NCBI RefSeq assembly: GCF_000241465.1 | Contig: NZ_JH584235.1 | Location: forward strand, 892,118 to 956,117 | DNA length: 64,000 nt | Direction of reading: 5' to 3' | Source: Sphingomonas echinoides ATCC 14820 | GTDB lineage: Bacteria > Pseudomonadota > Alphaproteobacteria > Sphingomonadales > Sphingomonadaceae | Shown: positions 1 to 8,525 of the stretch, piece after piece | How the letters are laid out: every line of letters begins with the position of its first letter | Numbering within the stretch: the stretch's first letter is position 1 | The notes under the pieces: model-generated | Seen by the model: only the letters and a program-made list of their open reading frames with translations | What the model was told of the DNA's origin: nothing | Databases searched by the model: none | Position numbers and translations under genes: made by a program

Positions 1-2211
1 GAGGTTCTTGGACTTGTACGGCAGCAGGCCGGGATTGCCCTGGCTGCCGGTGCCGCCATCGACCCGGAACAGCGAATCGATCGTCTGACCGCCCTGCAGG
101 CTGCCATAATCCGCCCGCGCGATGGTATGGCCGTACGAGGCACGCAGCTTCACGTTTTTCAGCGGCGAGATGTCGAAGTCGAACGACGGCAGCCAGTTCT
201 CATACGATCCGCTGAGCGTCGTATAGTCGCTCTTGCCCGAATAGACGACGTTGAGCTCGTTCGCCGAAACCCACTTGGTACCCGTCGCCACCGGCACGAG
301 CGCGGAGGAGTCGATCCAGGTCTTTTCGTAACGAACGCCGGCATAGAAATGCGCGGGGCGGCCGAACGCGTCGAACTTCACATTCGCCTGAAGGTACGGC
401 GCGAGCGTCTTTTCCTCAATGTGACGATCGACGGTATATTGCGCCAGGCAGGTGTCGGGCCCGAGCGGCGTACCGCTCTGCGGCTTCGAGCACACCTTAT
501 AGAGACTCTCGAGATTACCCACGAGGCTCTCGAAATTCTTGGTGAAGATCTTCTGGATCAGCAGGCTGCCATCGGTCTTCAGGCCCGGATATTTGTCCGG
601 AATGGTTGCGAGCGAGAACAGGCTGTCGGGCAAATCCGAGGCCGGGCCAGCACCGCCCCAGGTGTTGTTCTGCAGATAGCCATAGGCCGAGCGGACCTTG
701 TTATCGACATAGGAGATGCCGAAGTCGACGCTGTCGAGCAGACCGCCATGCTCCCAGCGGCCCTTGAACTGGGCCTGGTTGATCTCGTCGCGGAACATGC
801 CGTTGCGGAACGAGTTCCCGGTCGCCTGAATACGCGACGCGTCGAGCAGGTCGATCCCCGGCTGCATCGTGATCGACAGCACGGGCATATAGTGGGTGAA
901 GTCGATCGTTTGGCTGGCCGCGCCGAAGATCGCGGTGCTGACCGAAGTGCTGGTGCCGTATTTGTTGGTCGGGCCAGAACTGGCGATCGAGTGATGGCCG
1001 TCGAACTCGAACGAGAAGTCTCCTCCCGGCTTCCACTGCAGGTTCGCGCCGATCGAATTGTTCTCGCTCTGGTTGGCGCTGAGGTTGCTGACGTAGGAAA
1101 CGTCCTTGCCTTCGCTCGCCTTGAACCGCTCGGTGTAGAAGACCGGGCTCGCCACCGCGCCGCTGGTCCACTGGCTGACGGTGTCGTTATTGTTGAAATA
1201 GACGCCGATGCTGTTGCTGCGCACCGTCACGCGGTTGCGCGAATAGGTATAGTCGATCGTACCGGTCAGCGTGTCGGTCGGCTTGAATTGCAGCACCGCC
1301 TGGCCGTTGATCCGCTCGCGCTCGATATCGTTGATGCCGATGCCGGCATTTTGCGGCACGGTGTAGACTTGGTCGCCGGTCGGGCGATTGGTGATGTTGG
1401 CGTAGCGCGGATCGCCCGGCTGGGCGAGCTCGCCGCTGGTGTCCGATCCGGTGCGGCCGTTCTTCCAGCCGACATAGGCTTCGTTATTGCCCGCCTTGCG
1501 CTTTTGATAGGTGCCGGTGAGCAGGATGCCGACGCGATTGTCGAGGAAGCTGTCGCTGACGATGCCCGAAACTTCGGGCGTGATGGGCGTGTTTTTCGCG
1601 TTGCTCGACGTATCATACATGCCCGACACGGCGAAGCTGCCGTGCAGACCCGGCTTGTCGAGCGGGCGCGGCGTGCGGATGTTGATCGTCGAGCCGATGC
1701 CGCCCGATTCGATGTCGGCGCGACCGGTCTTGTGAACCTCGACCGCGGCGATGCCGTCGGACGAAAGATTGGCGAAGTCGAACAGGCGCGAGGTCGGCGC
1801 GGTCGCGCCGCCGTCCAGCGTCGAGGTCGGCATCTGGCGGCCGTTGAGCGTCACCAGGTTATAATTGGGGCCAAAGCCGCGGACGGTAACGGTCGAGCCC
1901 TCGCCGATCGAGCGGTCGATCGAAACGCCGGTGATGCGCTGGAGCGATTCGGCGAGGTTGGTGTCCGGGAACTTGCCCATGTCTTCGGCGGTGATGCCGT
2001 CGACGACGCCCTGCGCATCACGCTTCAGCGCCAGCGATTCGCGCAAGCTCGCGCGGATGCCGGTGACGACGATATCGCCATCGTCCTTGGCGGCCGGCGA
2101 ATCGTTGGGGCTGGTATTTTGCGCTGCAGCAACGCTGGGCACCGCCAGCAATGCCAGCGAGGAGATCCCCGCCAGCCAAATCGTCGATTTCCTTGAGTGT
2201 TCACGTGTCAT
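1..2211 (-). CDS. TonB-dependent receptor, large sugar-type family (C-terminus beyond left edge)
   Basis: Outer-membrane receptor that would import a substrate using TonB energy. The start is the ATG at 2211. It is followed by a signal peptide (hydrophobic stretch ending AVPSVAAAQ) and then a plug domain with DIVVTGIRASLRESL, DGITAEDMGKFPDTNLAESL and ITGVSIDR. That arrangement is typical of the large TonB receptors of Caulobacter and Xanthomonas (the TIGR01782 type). About 736 codons lie in the window and the reading frame is open to base 1, so the C-terminal barrel strands and terminal aromatic residue are missing. The gene is divergent from the MFS transporter at 2447, and a palindrome at 2251-2266 sits about 40 bp upstream of the start. 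The substrate is inferred to be a glycan or oligosaccharide from the family and neighbours; this is not shown directly. Confidence 0.93.
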   Translation of the reverse strand, partial: MTREHSRKSTIWLAGISSLALLAVPSVAAAQNTSPNDSPAAKDDGDIVVTGIRASLRESLALKRDAQGVVDGITAEDMGKFPDTNLAESLQRITGVSIDRSIGEGSTVTVRGFGPNYNLVTLNGRQMPTSTLDGGATAPTSRLFDFANLSSDGIAAVEVHKTGRADIESGGIGSTINIRTPRPLDKPGLHGSFAVSGMYDTSSNAKNTPITPEVSGIVSDSFLDNRVGILLTGTYQKRKAGNNEAYVGWKNGRTGSDTSGELAQPGDPRYANITNRPTGDQVYTVPQNAGIGINDIERERINGQAVLQFKPTDTLTGTIDYTYSRNRVTVRSNSIGVYFNNNDTVSQWTSGAVASPVFYTERFKASEGKDVSYVSNLSANQSENNSIGANLQWKPGGDFSFEFDGHHSIASSGPTNKYGTSTSVSTAIFGAASQTIDFTHYMPVLSITMQPGIDLLDASRIQATGNSFRNGMFRDEINQAQFKGRWEHGGLLDSVDFGISYVDNKVRSAYGYLQNNTWGGAGPASDLPDSLFSLATIPDKYPGLKTDGSLLIQKIFTKNFESLVGNLESLYKVCSKPQSGTPLGPDTCLAQYTVDRHIEEKTLAPYLQANVKFDAFGRPAHFYAGVRYEKTWIDSSALVPVATGTKWVSANELNVVYSGKSDYTTLSGSYENWLPSFDFDISPLKNVKLRASYGHTIARADYGSLQGGQTIDSLFRVDGGTGSQGNPGLLPYKSKNL

Positions 2212-2250
2212 ATGGGCTCCCCGCTATCGCTAAATCATGGTCCCTCCATG

Positions 2251-2266
2251 ATGTGAACGTTCTCAT
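2251..2266. promoter_or_regulatory. Probable LacI-family operator upstream of the TonB receptor
   Basis: ATGTGAACGTTCTCAT is a 16-bp inverted repeat with one mismatched pair. Its core ATGTGAACGTTC is identical to the perfect palindrome at 7133-7150. It lies between the divergent receptor and MFS genes. A weaker copy (TAGAGATCGTTCTCAT, 5 of 8 paired positions) lies at 2317-2332. The LacI protein encoded at 7192-8244 is the obvious candidate to bind it. Confidence 0.65.
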
Positions 2267-2316
2267 ACAAACATTCTTTATTGGGTCAACAAGTCACATT
2301 TTCGTAGCATTTTACC

Positions 2317-2332
2317 TAGAGATCGTTCTCAT
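2317..2332. promoter_or_regulatory. Weak second half-conserved operator in the same intergenic region
   Basis: TAGAGATCGTTCTCAT shares the right half GTTCTCAT with the site at 2251-2266, whose centre is 66 bp away. That is about six helical turns, a spacing that would permit looping between LacI dimers. Only 5 of 8 pairs match, so chance is possible. Confidence 0.3.
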
Positions 2333-2446
2333 AACTGTCATATTTCGGCAATCGTCCGGCATGGGCGAAGCGGAATCGCTCGCGCAAAAAGGAAGTCTCG
2401 AAACGGCGTTGGCACGGCAGGACGCACGCTCTATTCGCGACCGGGC

Positions 2447-3673
2447 ATGACAGTCCCGCGTCCCTTTACCCCCGCCGATACCAGCGCGCGGCATTGGCGT
2501 TTTTTGCTTCTTTTCGCACTTGCGAACGCAGGCGGGACGATCGGATACCTGCCCTTATTCACCGTCTTCCTGCCAATGAAGGTGGAAGCGGTCGCCGGTG
2601 TCGACCGGCTGAACCTGTTCACCCTGGTCGCGCTGATCGGAACGTTGGCGGCGATCGGCGCGAATCTCGGCTTCGGCTGGCTGAGCGACCGATCGGTCGC
2701 GCGCGGTCATGGGCGGCGGCGCTGGCTGCTGCTCGGCATCGTCGGCCTGGCGCTGTCTTATGCGCTGTTCGCCCGCGCCACATCGCCACTCGGCGTGCTG
2801 CTGGCGGTGGTGGCGGTGCAATGCGCCGCCAATGCCGTGCTGGCACCGTTGCTGGCGCTGATGGCAGACGAGATCCCCGACGCACAGAAAGGCTTTACCG
2901 GCGGGCTGCTCGCGCTCGCCAATCCGATCGGTGCCGCCACCGCCTGGGCGCTGGTGAAGTTGCCCGGCCTCAGCGAGACCGGACGCCTTTGCCTGCTGTC
3001 GCTGGCGATTGCGCTGCTGATCGTTCCGCTCGCTTTCTCGACTGCCCGCCGACTGCCGACGCACGCGGCCCCCATCCCGCGCGCCGTGGCCCGCCGCAAT
3101 CTGGCGGTCGCCTGGATCGCACGCCTGTTGCTGCAATCGGCCGGTAACGGGCTGACGCTCTATCTCTATTACTACTTTGCCGATCTGCCGCCACGGCAGG
3201 CCGCCATCGACGCCGCCGATTTCGTAAGTCGCACGCTGGTGCTCGCGTATTTGCTCCCCCTCCCCTGCACGCTGCTGCTCGGGCGGCTGTCGGATCGGAT
3301 CGGGCGACGCAAACCCTTCCTGCTGGGGGCCGCTGCAGTCACCGCCGGCGGACTGGCCGTGATGGCGCTCGCGGCCACCCGCCCGGTCGCGGTGGCGGGG
3401 TTCCTGGTCTATGGCGTCGGCGCGCAAGTGTTCATGGCGCTCCACGGTGCCTTCTGGATGCAGGAACTGCCCAGCGAGCGGCATCGCGGCCGCGATCTCG
3501 GCATCCTGAACCTCACCAACACGCTGCCGGCGCTGATCGGCACCGCTGTCGCCTGGCTGGCCGCGATGCCGGGCAGCTTCGCGCCGTTGCTCTTCCTGCT
3601 GTCAGGACTGACCTTTGCGGGCGGGCTGGTGATGCTCATGGTTCGCGAACCCGCGCCAGCCGGTCAGGGGTAA
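2447..3673 (+). CDS. MFS transporter (12 TM)
   Basis: Inner-membrane permease of the major facilitator superfamily, 408 residues, with about 12 hydrophobic segments. The first-loop motif is present as FGWLSDRS near residue 76, and its repeat in the second half is GRLSDRIGRRKPF around residues 280-292. It is divergent from the TonB receptor across a 235-bp region holding the LacI-type operators. It is convergent with, and overlaps by 10 bp, the beta-helix protein gene. The pairing of an outer-membrane receptor with an MFS carrier suggests uptake of the product released by the neighbouring hydrolases. The Shine-Dalgarno before the ATG is weak. The substrate cannot be read from the sequence. Confidence 0.85.
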   Translation: MTVPRPFTPADTSARHWRFLLLFALANAGGTIGYLPLFTVFLPMKVEAVAGVDRLNLFTLVALIGTLAAIGANLGFGWLSDRSVARGHGRRRWLLLGIVGLALSYALFARATSPLGVLLAVVAVQCAANAVLAPLLALMADEIPDAQKGFTGGLLALANPIGAATAWALVKLPGLSETGRLCLLSLAIALLIVPLAFSTARRLPTHAAPIPRAVARRNLAVAWIARLLLQSAGNGLTLYLYYYFADLPPRQAAIDAADFVSRTLVLAYLLPLPCTLLLGRLSDRIGRRKPFLLGAAAVTAGGLAVMALAATRPVAVAGFLVYGVGAQVFMALHGAFWMQELPSERHRGRDLGILNLTNTLPALIGTAVAWLAAMPGSFAPLLFLLSGLTFAGGLVMLMVREPAPAGQG

Positions 3674-5466
3674 GCAGTAAGCCGCTGCTGCGTGGCACCG
3701 TGCCGGGCAGCAGCACCGGTGTCGTTCACGAGGTGCGCGATCGTGCCCACCCCGCCCCCCAGCGACATGGTCGTGACGTCGCGGAAGCGCACCCCTGGCC
3801 GCCCCGGTGCCTCGATGGCGCTTTCCAGCACGACATCGGGGTTTGTGCGGAAATAGACATAAATGCCCAGCGCCACCGCCTCGTGTTCGCGCACCCCGTC
3901 GTCCACTTTATAGGCGGCCCAGCCGCGCGTGCCCCCCGCCATCCACGCCGCCTGGGTCGGCGGATCGTAGGGCAGTTCGTTCTGATAGAAATAGGTACGG
4001 CCGCGCTCACCGCGCCACCACGTCTGATACCGCTGGAAATGTTCGACGAACAGCGCGTGGACCGTCACGTCGTCGCCGTTCACCACCAGCCCATGGTCGC
4101 CGGTGCTCTCGTCCCAGCCGACATGCACCCGCCTACCATCGACATCGCCATGGTCGGCCCGCCAGATCCACACATGATCGGCAAGGACGTGATGACTGTT
4201 GATCTCCAAACAGGTCTCCACCTTCACCACCTCGACCCCGCCTACGCGGAAGAACAGGTCGGCCAGCAGCACCGGGTTGTGCCGATGATCGCCGTCGCTG
4301 CCAGGCGGGCCAACCCGCACCAGCACGGTTGACCGCTCGGCCCCGGCATCGATCATCAGCCCGGCCACGGTGACGCCGGGGACATCGTCAATCTCCAGCA
4401 CCGCCGTGCCGGCCACCGCCTGCAACGTCGCGAGCCCAAGCCCGAGCAGCACGCGATTGGCACCCTTCACCCGGATCGGCGCAGCGAGCCGATAGACGCC
4501 GGGTGTGAACAGCAAATGCTGTCCCCGCTCCAGCGCTGCATTGAGCGTCGCGGCGTCCATGCCGGGATGGGCAAGGAAGAAATGCGCGATCGGCAGGGCG
4601 CTTCCCGCCGCATGGCCCTCCGCCCAACTCGGCCCGACCGCGTCACGGCGCAGCGCGGGCACGAACACCGACCAGCGGCCAGCCTCGTCCACTTGAAGAA
4701 ACGGCTTTTCGCGCAGCAGCGGAACGCGCAGCAGCGTCGTCACCGCCGGGTCAGGAAAGCTCGTGGCGGGCGCGCCCTGGACGCCTTGGAACATCATATT
4801 CCAATTCACGCCCTGCCATCCGCCGATCCGGCTGCTGCGGCTATACCATTGCTGCTGACTGCCCGCGTGAACCGTCCCTTCGATCCGGCAATCGGCAAGG
4901 AAGCCGCCGCTCGACGAACCGCCGTCGTCGAGCACCAGATCGCCCAGCATATGGATGCGCCGATAGGGTGCCGCCTGCGATACCGCCCAGCGATCCCAGC
5001 CCTTGGGCGGGCGAACCGTCAGATTTTCGGCACCGCGCCAGAAATTGGCAAGGGCATCCCCCTTCAGCCAATCGGCGTTGACGCGAACCTGACCGTCAAT
5101 CGTCACCGCACCGGGCAGCGCCCCGACGCCAAGGATCTGGGTGAAAAACCCCACCTTTACATCGGCGCGATAGCGACCCGGCCGGAACAGGATGGCGAAG
5201 CGCCGATCGGTGAAGTGCGCGGCTTCCTGCAGCGCGAAGATCGCATCGATCGCCGCCTGTATCTCGCCGTCGGGCATGGACGGATCCAGCACCACCACAT
5301 TCGGGCCAAAATCAGGCATCATTTCCCGCTGCATCTTCGCCCCTGCGTTTGCCGACAGCGGCGCACCTGCCGCGACGACCGCCGCCGCCAGCCCGACCTC
5401 GCCGACGCGACGGATCGCCGCGCGCCGCCGTGTGTCGGGCAGGCAGTCCCCTTCATCCTTATGCAA
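3664..5466 (-). CDS. Secreted right-handed beta-helix protein (glycan-active, function unassigned)
   Basis: About 600 residues with a twin-arginine-rich N-terminus (DTRRRAAIRRVG followed by an Ala-rich hydrophobic stretch), so probably exported. It belongs, from memory, to a family often mislabelled adenylyl cyclase in Actinobacteria. Landmarks are VVVLDPSMP, ILFRPGRY, QQQWYSRSSRIGGWQGVNWNM, HHVLADHVWIWRADHGD, FYQNELPYDPP and a terminal TAYP. Repeated short strands resemble the pectin-lyase/GH55 parallel beta-helix fold. There is no nucleotide-cyclase signature. The only in-frame start near the signal is TTG at 5466, 12 bp after the phoD stop, so the two form an operon. Its reaction is unknown; a polysaccharide lyase or hydrolase role is inferred. 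Confidence 0.75.
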   Translation of the reverse strand: MHKDEGDCLPDTRRRAAIRRVGEVGLAAAVVAAGAPLSANAGAKMQREMMPDFGPNVVVLDPSMPDGEIQAAIDAIFALQEAAHFTDRRFAILFRPGRYRADVKVGFFTQILGVGALPGAVTIDGQVRVNADWLKGDALANFWRGAENLTVRPPKGWDRWAVSQAAPYRRIHMLGDLVLDDGGSSSGGFLADCRIEGTVHAGSQQQWYSRSSRIGGWQGVNWNMMFQGVQGAPATSFPDPAVTTLLRVPLLREKPFLQVDEAGRWSVFVPALRRDAVGPSWAEGHAAGSALPIAHFFLAHPGMDAATLNAALERGQHLLFTPGVYRLAAPIRVKGANRVLLGLGLATLQAVAGTAVLEIDDVPGVTVAGLMIDAGAERSTVLVRVGPPGSDGDHRHNPVLLADLFFRVGGVEVVKVETCLEINSHHVLADHVWIWRADHGDVDGRRVHVGWDESTGDHGLVVNGDDVTVHALFVEHFQRYQTWWRGERGRTYFYQNELPYDPPTQAAWMAGGTRGWAAYKVDDGVREHEAVALGIYVYFRTNPDVVLESAIEAPGRPGVRFRDVTTMSLGGGVGTIAHLVNDTGAAARHGATQQRLTAYP

Positions 5467-5478
5467 TCAGCGTCCCCG

Positions 5479-7035
5479 TCAGGCGAAATCGAGCTGGGGA
5501 CGGCCATGCGGCACGATCGCGGTGCGCGCCGTTTTCACCGGCGCGTTGGGTTCGGTAACCTGGTCGACCGTGCGGAACTGCGCCTGCCACTGGTCGCTGG
5601 TCACGTCGCACAGCAGATAGCCGCGCCAATCGTTCATATATTTGAGATAGGGGTTGCGCGCGAGGATCTTGTCGCTGCCGGCGCGGACATCGGCACCGTC
5701 GCCCCCCGAGCTGATCGAGGTGGAGACGAATTCGACCGCCACCGCTTCGCCCTGCCTGGCGTGGGTGCGCAGTTCACCCGCGTAATTCTGGTGCTCGTCG
5801 CCGGTCAGCACCACGACATTGCCGTGCCCGGCGAAGCTGGAGAGCAACCGCTCACGCGGGCGATCATAGCCGCCCCAACTGTCCATGTTGCGGATCGGCT
5901 CGGGCTCATCGCCCATGCGGCGATCGAGCGGCATCACCATCACCTGCTGCGCGATCGCGTTCCAGCGTGCCTTGCCCTCGGCGAGGTTGCGGCCGAGCCA
6001 GGCCTCTTGCGGGCTGCCCAGCACCTGCGCATCGGCCGCATCCCAGCCGGCGCAGCGCGCCTTGAAGCCGTCGTCACAGGGCTGATCGGTACGGAACTGG
6101 CGGGTGTCGAGCAAATGCAGATCGAGCAGATCGCCGAACCGTGCGCGACGATAGGCCTGGATCGCGCCGCCATGCGGGATCGACGCATTGCGGACCGGCA
6201 TGTGCTCATACCAGGCCTGGAAGGCGGCGGCGCGGCGCAGCAGGAAGGCCTCGGGCGGGGTGCCGTTCTGGTCGCGGTCGCTGACCCAGTTGTTCTGCAC
6301 CTCATGATCGTCGAACGTGGCGTACCAGCCGGTCGCGGCATGGGCCGCCTGGAGATCCGGGTCGGTCTTATACTGTGCGTAGCGGCGGCGATAATCGTCG
6401 AGGCTGTACGGCTCCTCGCCGACATGCGCGCGGATGAATTTGCGCGGCGCACCGCCATAATCGAAATTGATCGGCGAGGTGCGGCCTTCGTAAATGTAAT
6501 CGCCATAGTGGAACGCGAAATCCGCCTCCTCGCGCGCGGCATGGCCATAAGCGGTGTAGAGGCCCTGTTCGTAATGCTGGCAGCCGACCACGACGAACCG
6601 GGCCCTGGCAACCGAGGCACCGGCGGCCGGCAGCGTCTTCACCCGCCCGCGCATCGAACGCTCGCGGCCGCAGGTGAAGCGATACCAATAGGGCCGATCG
6701 GCCTGCAGCCCCGCCACCTCGACATGCACCGAATGGCCCAGTTCGGGCCGCGCGAGCGCCTCACCCTTGGCCGCGATTGTCTTGAAAGCCGGATCGGCAG
6801 CGACTTCCCACTGCACCGCGATCGGCGCCATCGGCATACCGCCATGCGGCTCCAGCGGCTCGGGCGCGAGGCGCGTCCACAGCACGAAGCCGTCTGCCGC
6901 CGCGTCTCCGGCCGCCACGCCGAGCGTAAAGGGATAGGCGCGGAAGACTTGCTGCGCGCGCACGATCGCTGGCGCACCCAGCAGCAACGTCGAGCCCGCT
7001 GCTCCCACCAGAAGCGCGCGTCGTGTGATAGGCAT
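5479..7035 (-). CDS. phoD: PhoD-type alkaline phosphatase/phosphodiesterase, Tat-exported
   Basis: Secreted metallophosphoesterase, 518 residues. ATG at 7035 is chosen because it immediately precedes a Tat signal (MPITRRALLVGAAGS) and follows a GAGGG Shine-Dalgarno. An upstream in-frame ATG at 7095 would bury the signal. Family metal-site motifs are visible: VVVGCQHY, FHYGDYIYEG, TFDDHEVQNNW and LTGDEHQNY. PhoD enzymes bind Ca and Fe and hydrolyse phosphomonoesters and, in Bacillus, the phosphodiesters of teichoic acid. It is followed at 12 bp by the beta-helix gene and preceded by a perfect LacI-type palindrome at 7133-7150. Control by a LacI protein rather than a visible Pho box suggests a nutrient-scavenging role tied to a specific glycoconjugate. 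Confidence 0.9.
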   Translation of the reverse strand: MPITRRALLVGAAGSTLLLGAPAIVRAQQVFRAYPFTLGVAAGDAAADGFVLWTRLAPEPLEPHGGMPMAPIAVQWEVAADPAFKTIAAKGEALARPELGHSVHVEVAGLQADRPYWYRFTCGRERSMRGRVKTLPAAGASVARARFVVVGCQHYEQGLYTAYGHAAREEADFAFHYGDYIYEGRTSPINFDYGGAPRKFIRAHVGEEPYSLDDYRRRYAQYKTDPDLQAAHAATGWYATFDDHEVQNNWVSDRDQNGTPPEAFLLRRAAAFQAWYEHMPVRNASIPHGGAIQAYRRARFGDLLDLHLLDTRQFRTDQPCDDGFKARCAGWDAADAQVLGSPQEAWLGRNLAEGKARWNAIAQQVMVMPLDRRMGDEPEPIRNMDSWGGYDRPRERLLSSFAGHGNVVVLTGDEHQNYAGELRTHARQGEAVAVEFVSTSISSGGDGADVRAGSDKILARNPYLKYMNDWRGYLLCDVTSDQWQAQFRTVDQVTEPNAPVKTARTAIVPHGRPQLDFA

Positions 7036-7132
7036 GTCCCGTTTCCCTCGCTCGGTATGGCTGGCCCCTGGCCCCGCCGCAGCGGGGAGATGCAAACCTC
7101 ATCCGCCTGAAATGACGGCTGATAATGACAGA

Positions 7133-7150
7133 AATGTGAACGTTCACATT
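7133..7150. promoter_or_regulatory. Perfect 18-bp LacI-type operator upstream of phoD
   Basis: AATGTGAACGTTCACATT is a perfect palindrome with a central CG, the usual geometry of LacI/GalR operators. It lies about 100 bp upstream of the phoD start and just downstream of the LacI gene. It shares its core with the site at 2251-2266. Confidence 0.75.
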
Positions 7151-7191
7151 ATTAAAGGAAGAGGGGGTTCTGCGGGCGTAGCTATCGGCGC

Positions 7192-8244
7192 TCATTGGCA
7201 TGTGCCGTCAGAGCGAACGGCGTGTCCGGCTTCGACAGGAAGCAGCGGCAGCAGCCGGGCAACCGACTCGCGCTCGATGACGCGGGATTCAACCAGCAAG
7301 GACTGGATGGCATCGTCCCGCCCCTTGATTCGAGCGACCAGCGTTTGCAAGGCGCGTCCGGCGAGGTGTTCGATCGGGATTTCGCAGGTGGAGAGCTGGG
7401 GCTGGGTCAGGCTGGCGAGATCGATATCGTCAAACCCCAGCACAGACAGATCGGCAGGCACCGCCAGACCCTGGGTCTGTGCGAAGCGAATGACGCCAAT
7501 CGCGATGATATCCGCCCCCGCGAAGACAGCGGTCGGGCGGTCCTCGATCAAGCGCGCTTTGACGATCGGTTCGAGGTCGAGCGAAAAGCTGTTCTCCAGG
7601 TTGAAGACGATCTCCCCGCCCTTGCGGAAGGCCTCGACCACACCCGCGCAGCGGTCCCGCATGCTGGCGATGTCGAGCGGGCCGGACACGATCCCGATCC
7701 GGCTATGGCCGCGTTCCAGAAGATACTGCCCGGCAAGACGCCCCGCCTCCAGATAGTCCACGCTCACGGTGTCATATCCAGGAACCGTGCGATCGAGCAC
7801 GACCGTCGGCGTATTGGACAGGATGCCGTCCGAGGTGTCCTTGTCTCGTATCGAAAACCAGATGAGGCCATCGACCCGCAACCCGACCGCCATCGCCAGC
7901 GCTTCCGCCTCGATCTCTTCAGATCCTTCGGTGTTGGTCATATAGATTTGATACCCCGCCGCGCGTGCTTCGCGGAACACGGCCTGGACCAGCGCCGCGA
8001 AGAACGGATTGCCGAGATCGGGAATGATGAGCGCCAACATGCCCGAGCGGCCCGACTTCATCGATTTCGCGCTCAGATTGAGGCGAAAGCCGATGCGCTT
8101 TGCGACATCAAGGATATGCGCGCGGGTCTTCGGGCCGACGGAGCCGGTCCCGTTAATGGCGTAAGACGCGCTGGTGAGCGAGACACCGGCTTCGCGCGCG
8201 AGATCCTTCAGCGTCGGTGGTCGTGCCCGCTTCGCGTCTCCCAT
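7192..8244 (-). CDS. LacI/GalR-family transcriptional regulator
   Basis: About 350 residues. The N-terminal helix-turn-helix runs from about residue 10 (TLKDLAREAGVSLTSASYAI), followed by the hinge-helix region NLSAKSMKSG. The periplasmic-binding-protein-like effector domain includes LALIIPDLGNPFF and VLGFDDIDLASLTQP, with LSTCEIPIEHLAGRAL near the C-terminus. ATG at 8244 is preferred: it gives the standard distance to the HTH and has GGGAGGG about 12 bp upstream. Frames opening further upstream add 50 unrelated residues. It sits between a TonB receptor and phoD on the same strand. The palindromes at 7133-7150 and 2251-2266 are the likely targets. The effector is probably a sugar. Confidence 0.93.
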   Translation of the reverse strand: MGDAKRARPPTLKDLAREAGVSLTSASYAINGTGSVGPKTRAHILDVAKRIGFRLNLSAKSMKSGRSGMLALIIPDLGNPFFAALVQAVFREARAAGYQIYMTNTEGSEEIEAEALAMAVGLRVDGLIWFSIRDKDTSDGILSNTPTVVLDRTVPGYDTVSVDYLEAGRLAGQYLLERGHSRIGIVSGPLDIASMRDRCAGVVEAFRKGGEIVFNLENSFSLDLEPIVKARLIEDRPTAVFAGADIIAIGVIRFAQTQGLAVPADLSVLGFDDIDLASLTQPQLSTCEIPIEHLAGRALQTLVARIKGRDDAIQSLLVESRVIERESVARLLPLLPVEAGHAVRSDGTCQ

Positions 8245-8505
8245 TGCGGTTCTTATTCCCTCCCACCTGGCACAGCCTTGCGTACGTTTATCAAAATCCA
8301 TCCACAAGTCGTCGAGGATCGCGCGCAAGCAGATGGGCGGGCAGATCGAGGAGAATGAACCCGGCATGGTCCAGCCCCGAAATGCCCCCGACATGCCGCG
8401 TCGCCCGCACCTGCGAGCACAGGGGCGGTCGCGACGATCCGCGCTCCTCCTGCCGACCGAGCATGACAGGTGTCAGCCTCGGTCGACACGAGAGGGTATC
8501 GCGAC

Positions 8506-8521
8506 TGAGCGCGCGCTCAGC
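8506..8521. other. Perfect 16-bp palindrome after the TonB receptor gene
   Basis: CTGAGCGCGCGCTCAG lies 5 bp beyond the stop of the receptor at 8526, in the 281-bp gap before the LacI gene. It could fold as a hairpin but no T-run follows on the minus strand. It may be an inefficient terminator or an unassigned operator. I see no gene in the gap. Confidence 0.35.
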
Positions 8522-8525
8522 GCCC

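Noticed and set aside
127..2196. Long plus-strand open frame (about 690 codons)
   Set aside because: It is antisense to the TonB receptor and arises from high GC; its translation is rich in Arg/Ala/Val without any fold or motif.
3664..5466. Adenylyl cyclase function for the beta-helix protein
   Set aside because: The family is often given that name, but no cyclase catalytic residues are visible and the fold reads as a parallel beta-helix.
4516..7110. Long plus-strand open frame (over 860 codons)
   Set aside because: Antisense to the PhoD and beta-helix genes, which have complete motifs and ribosome sites.
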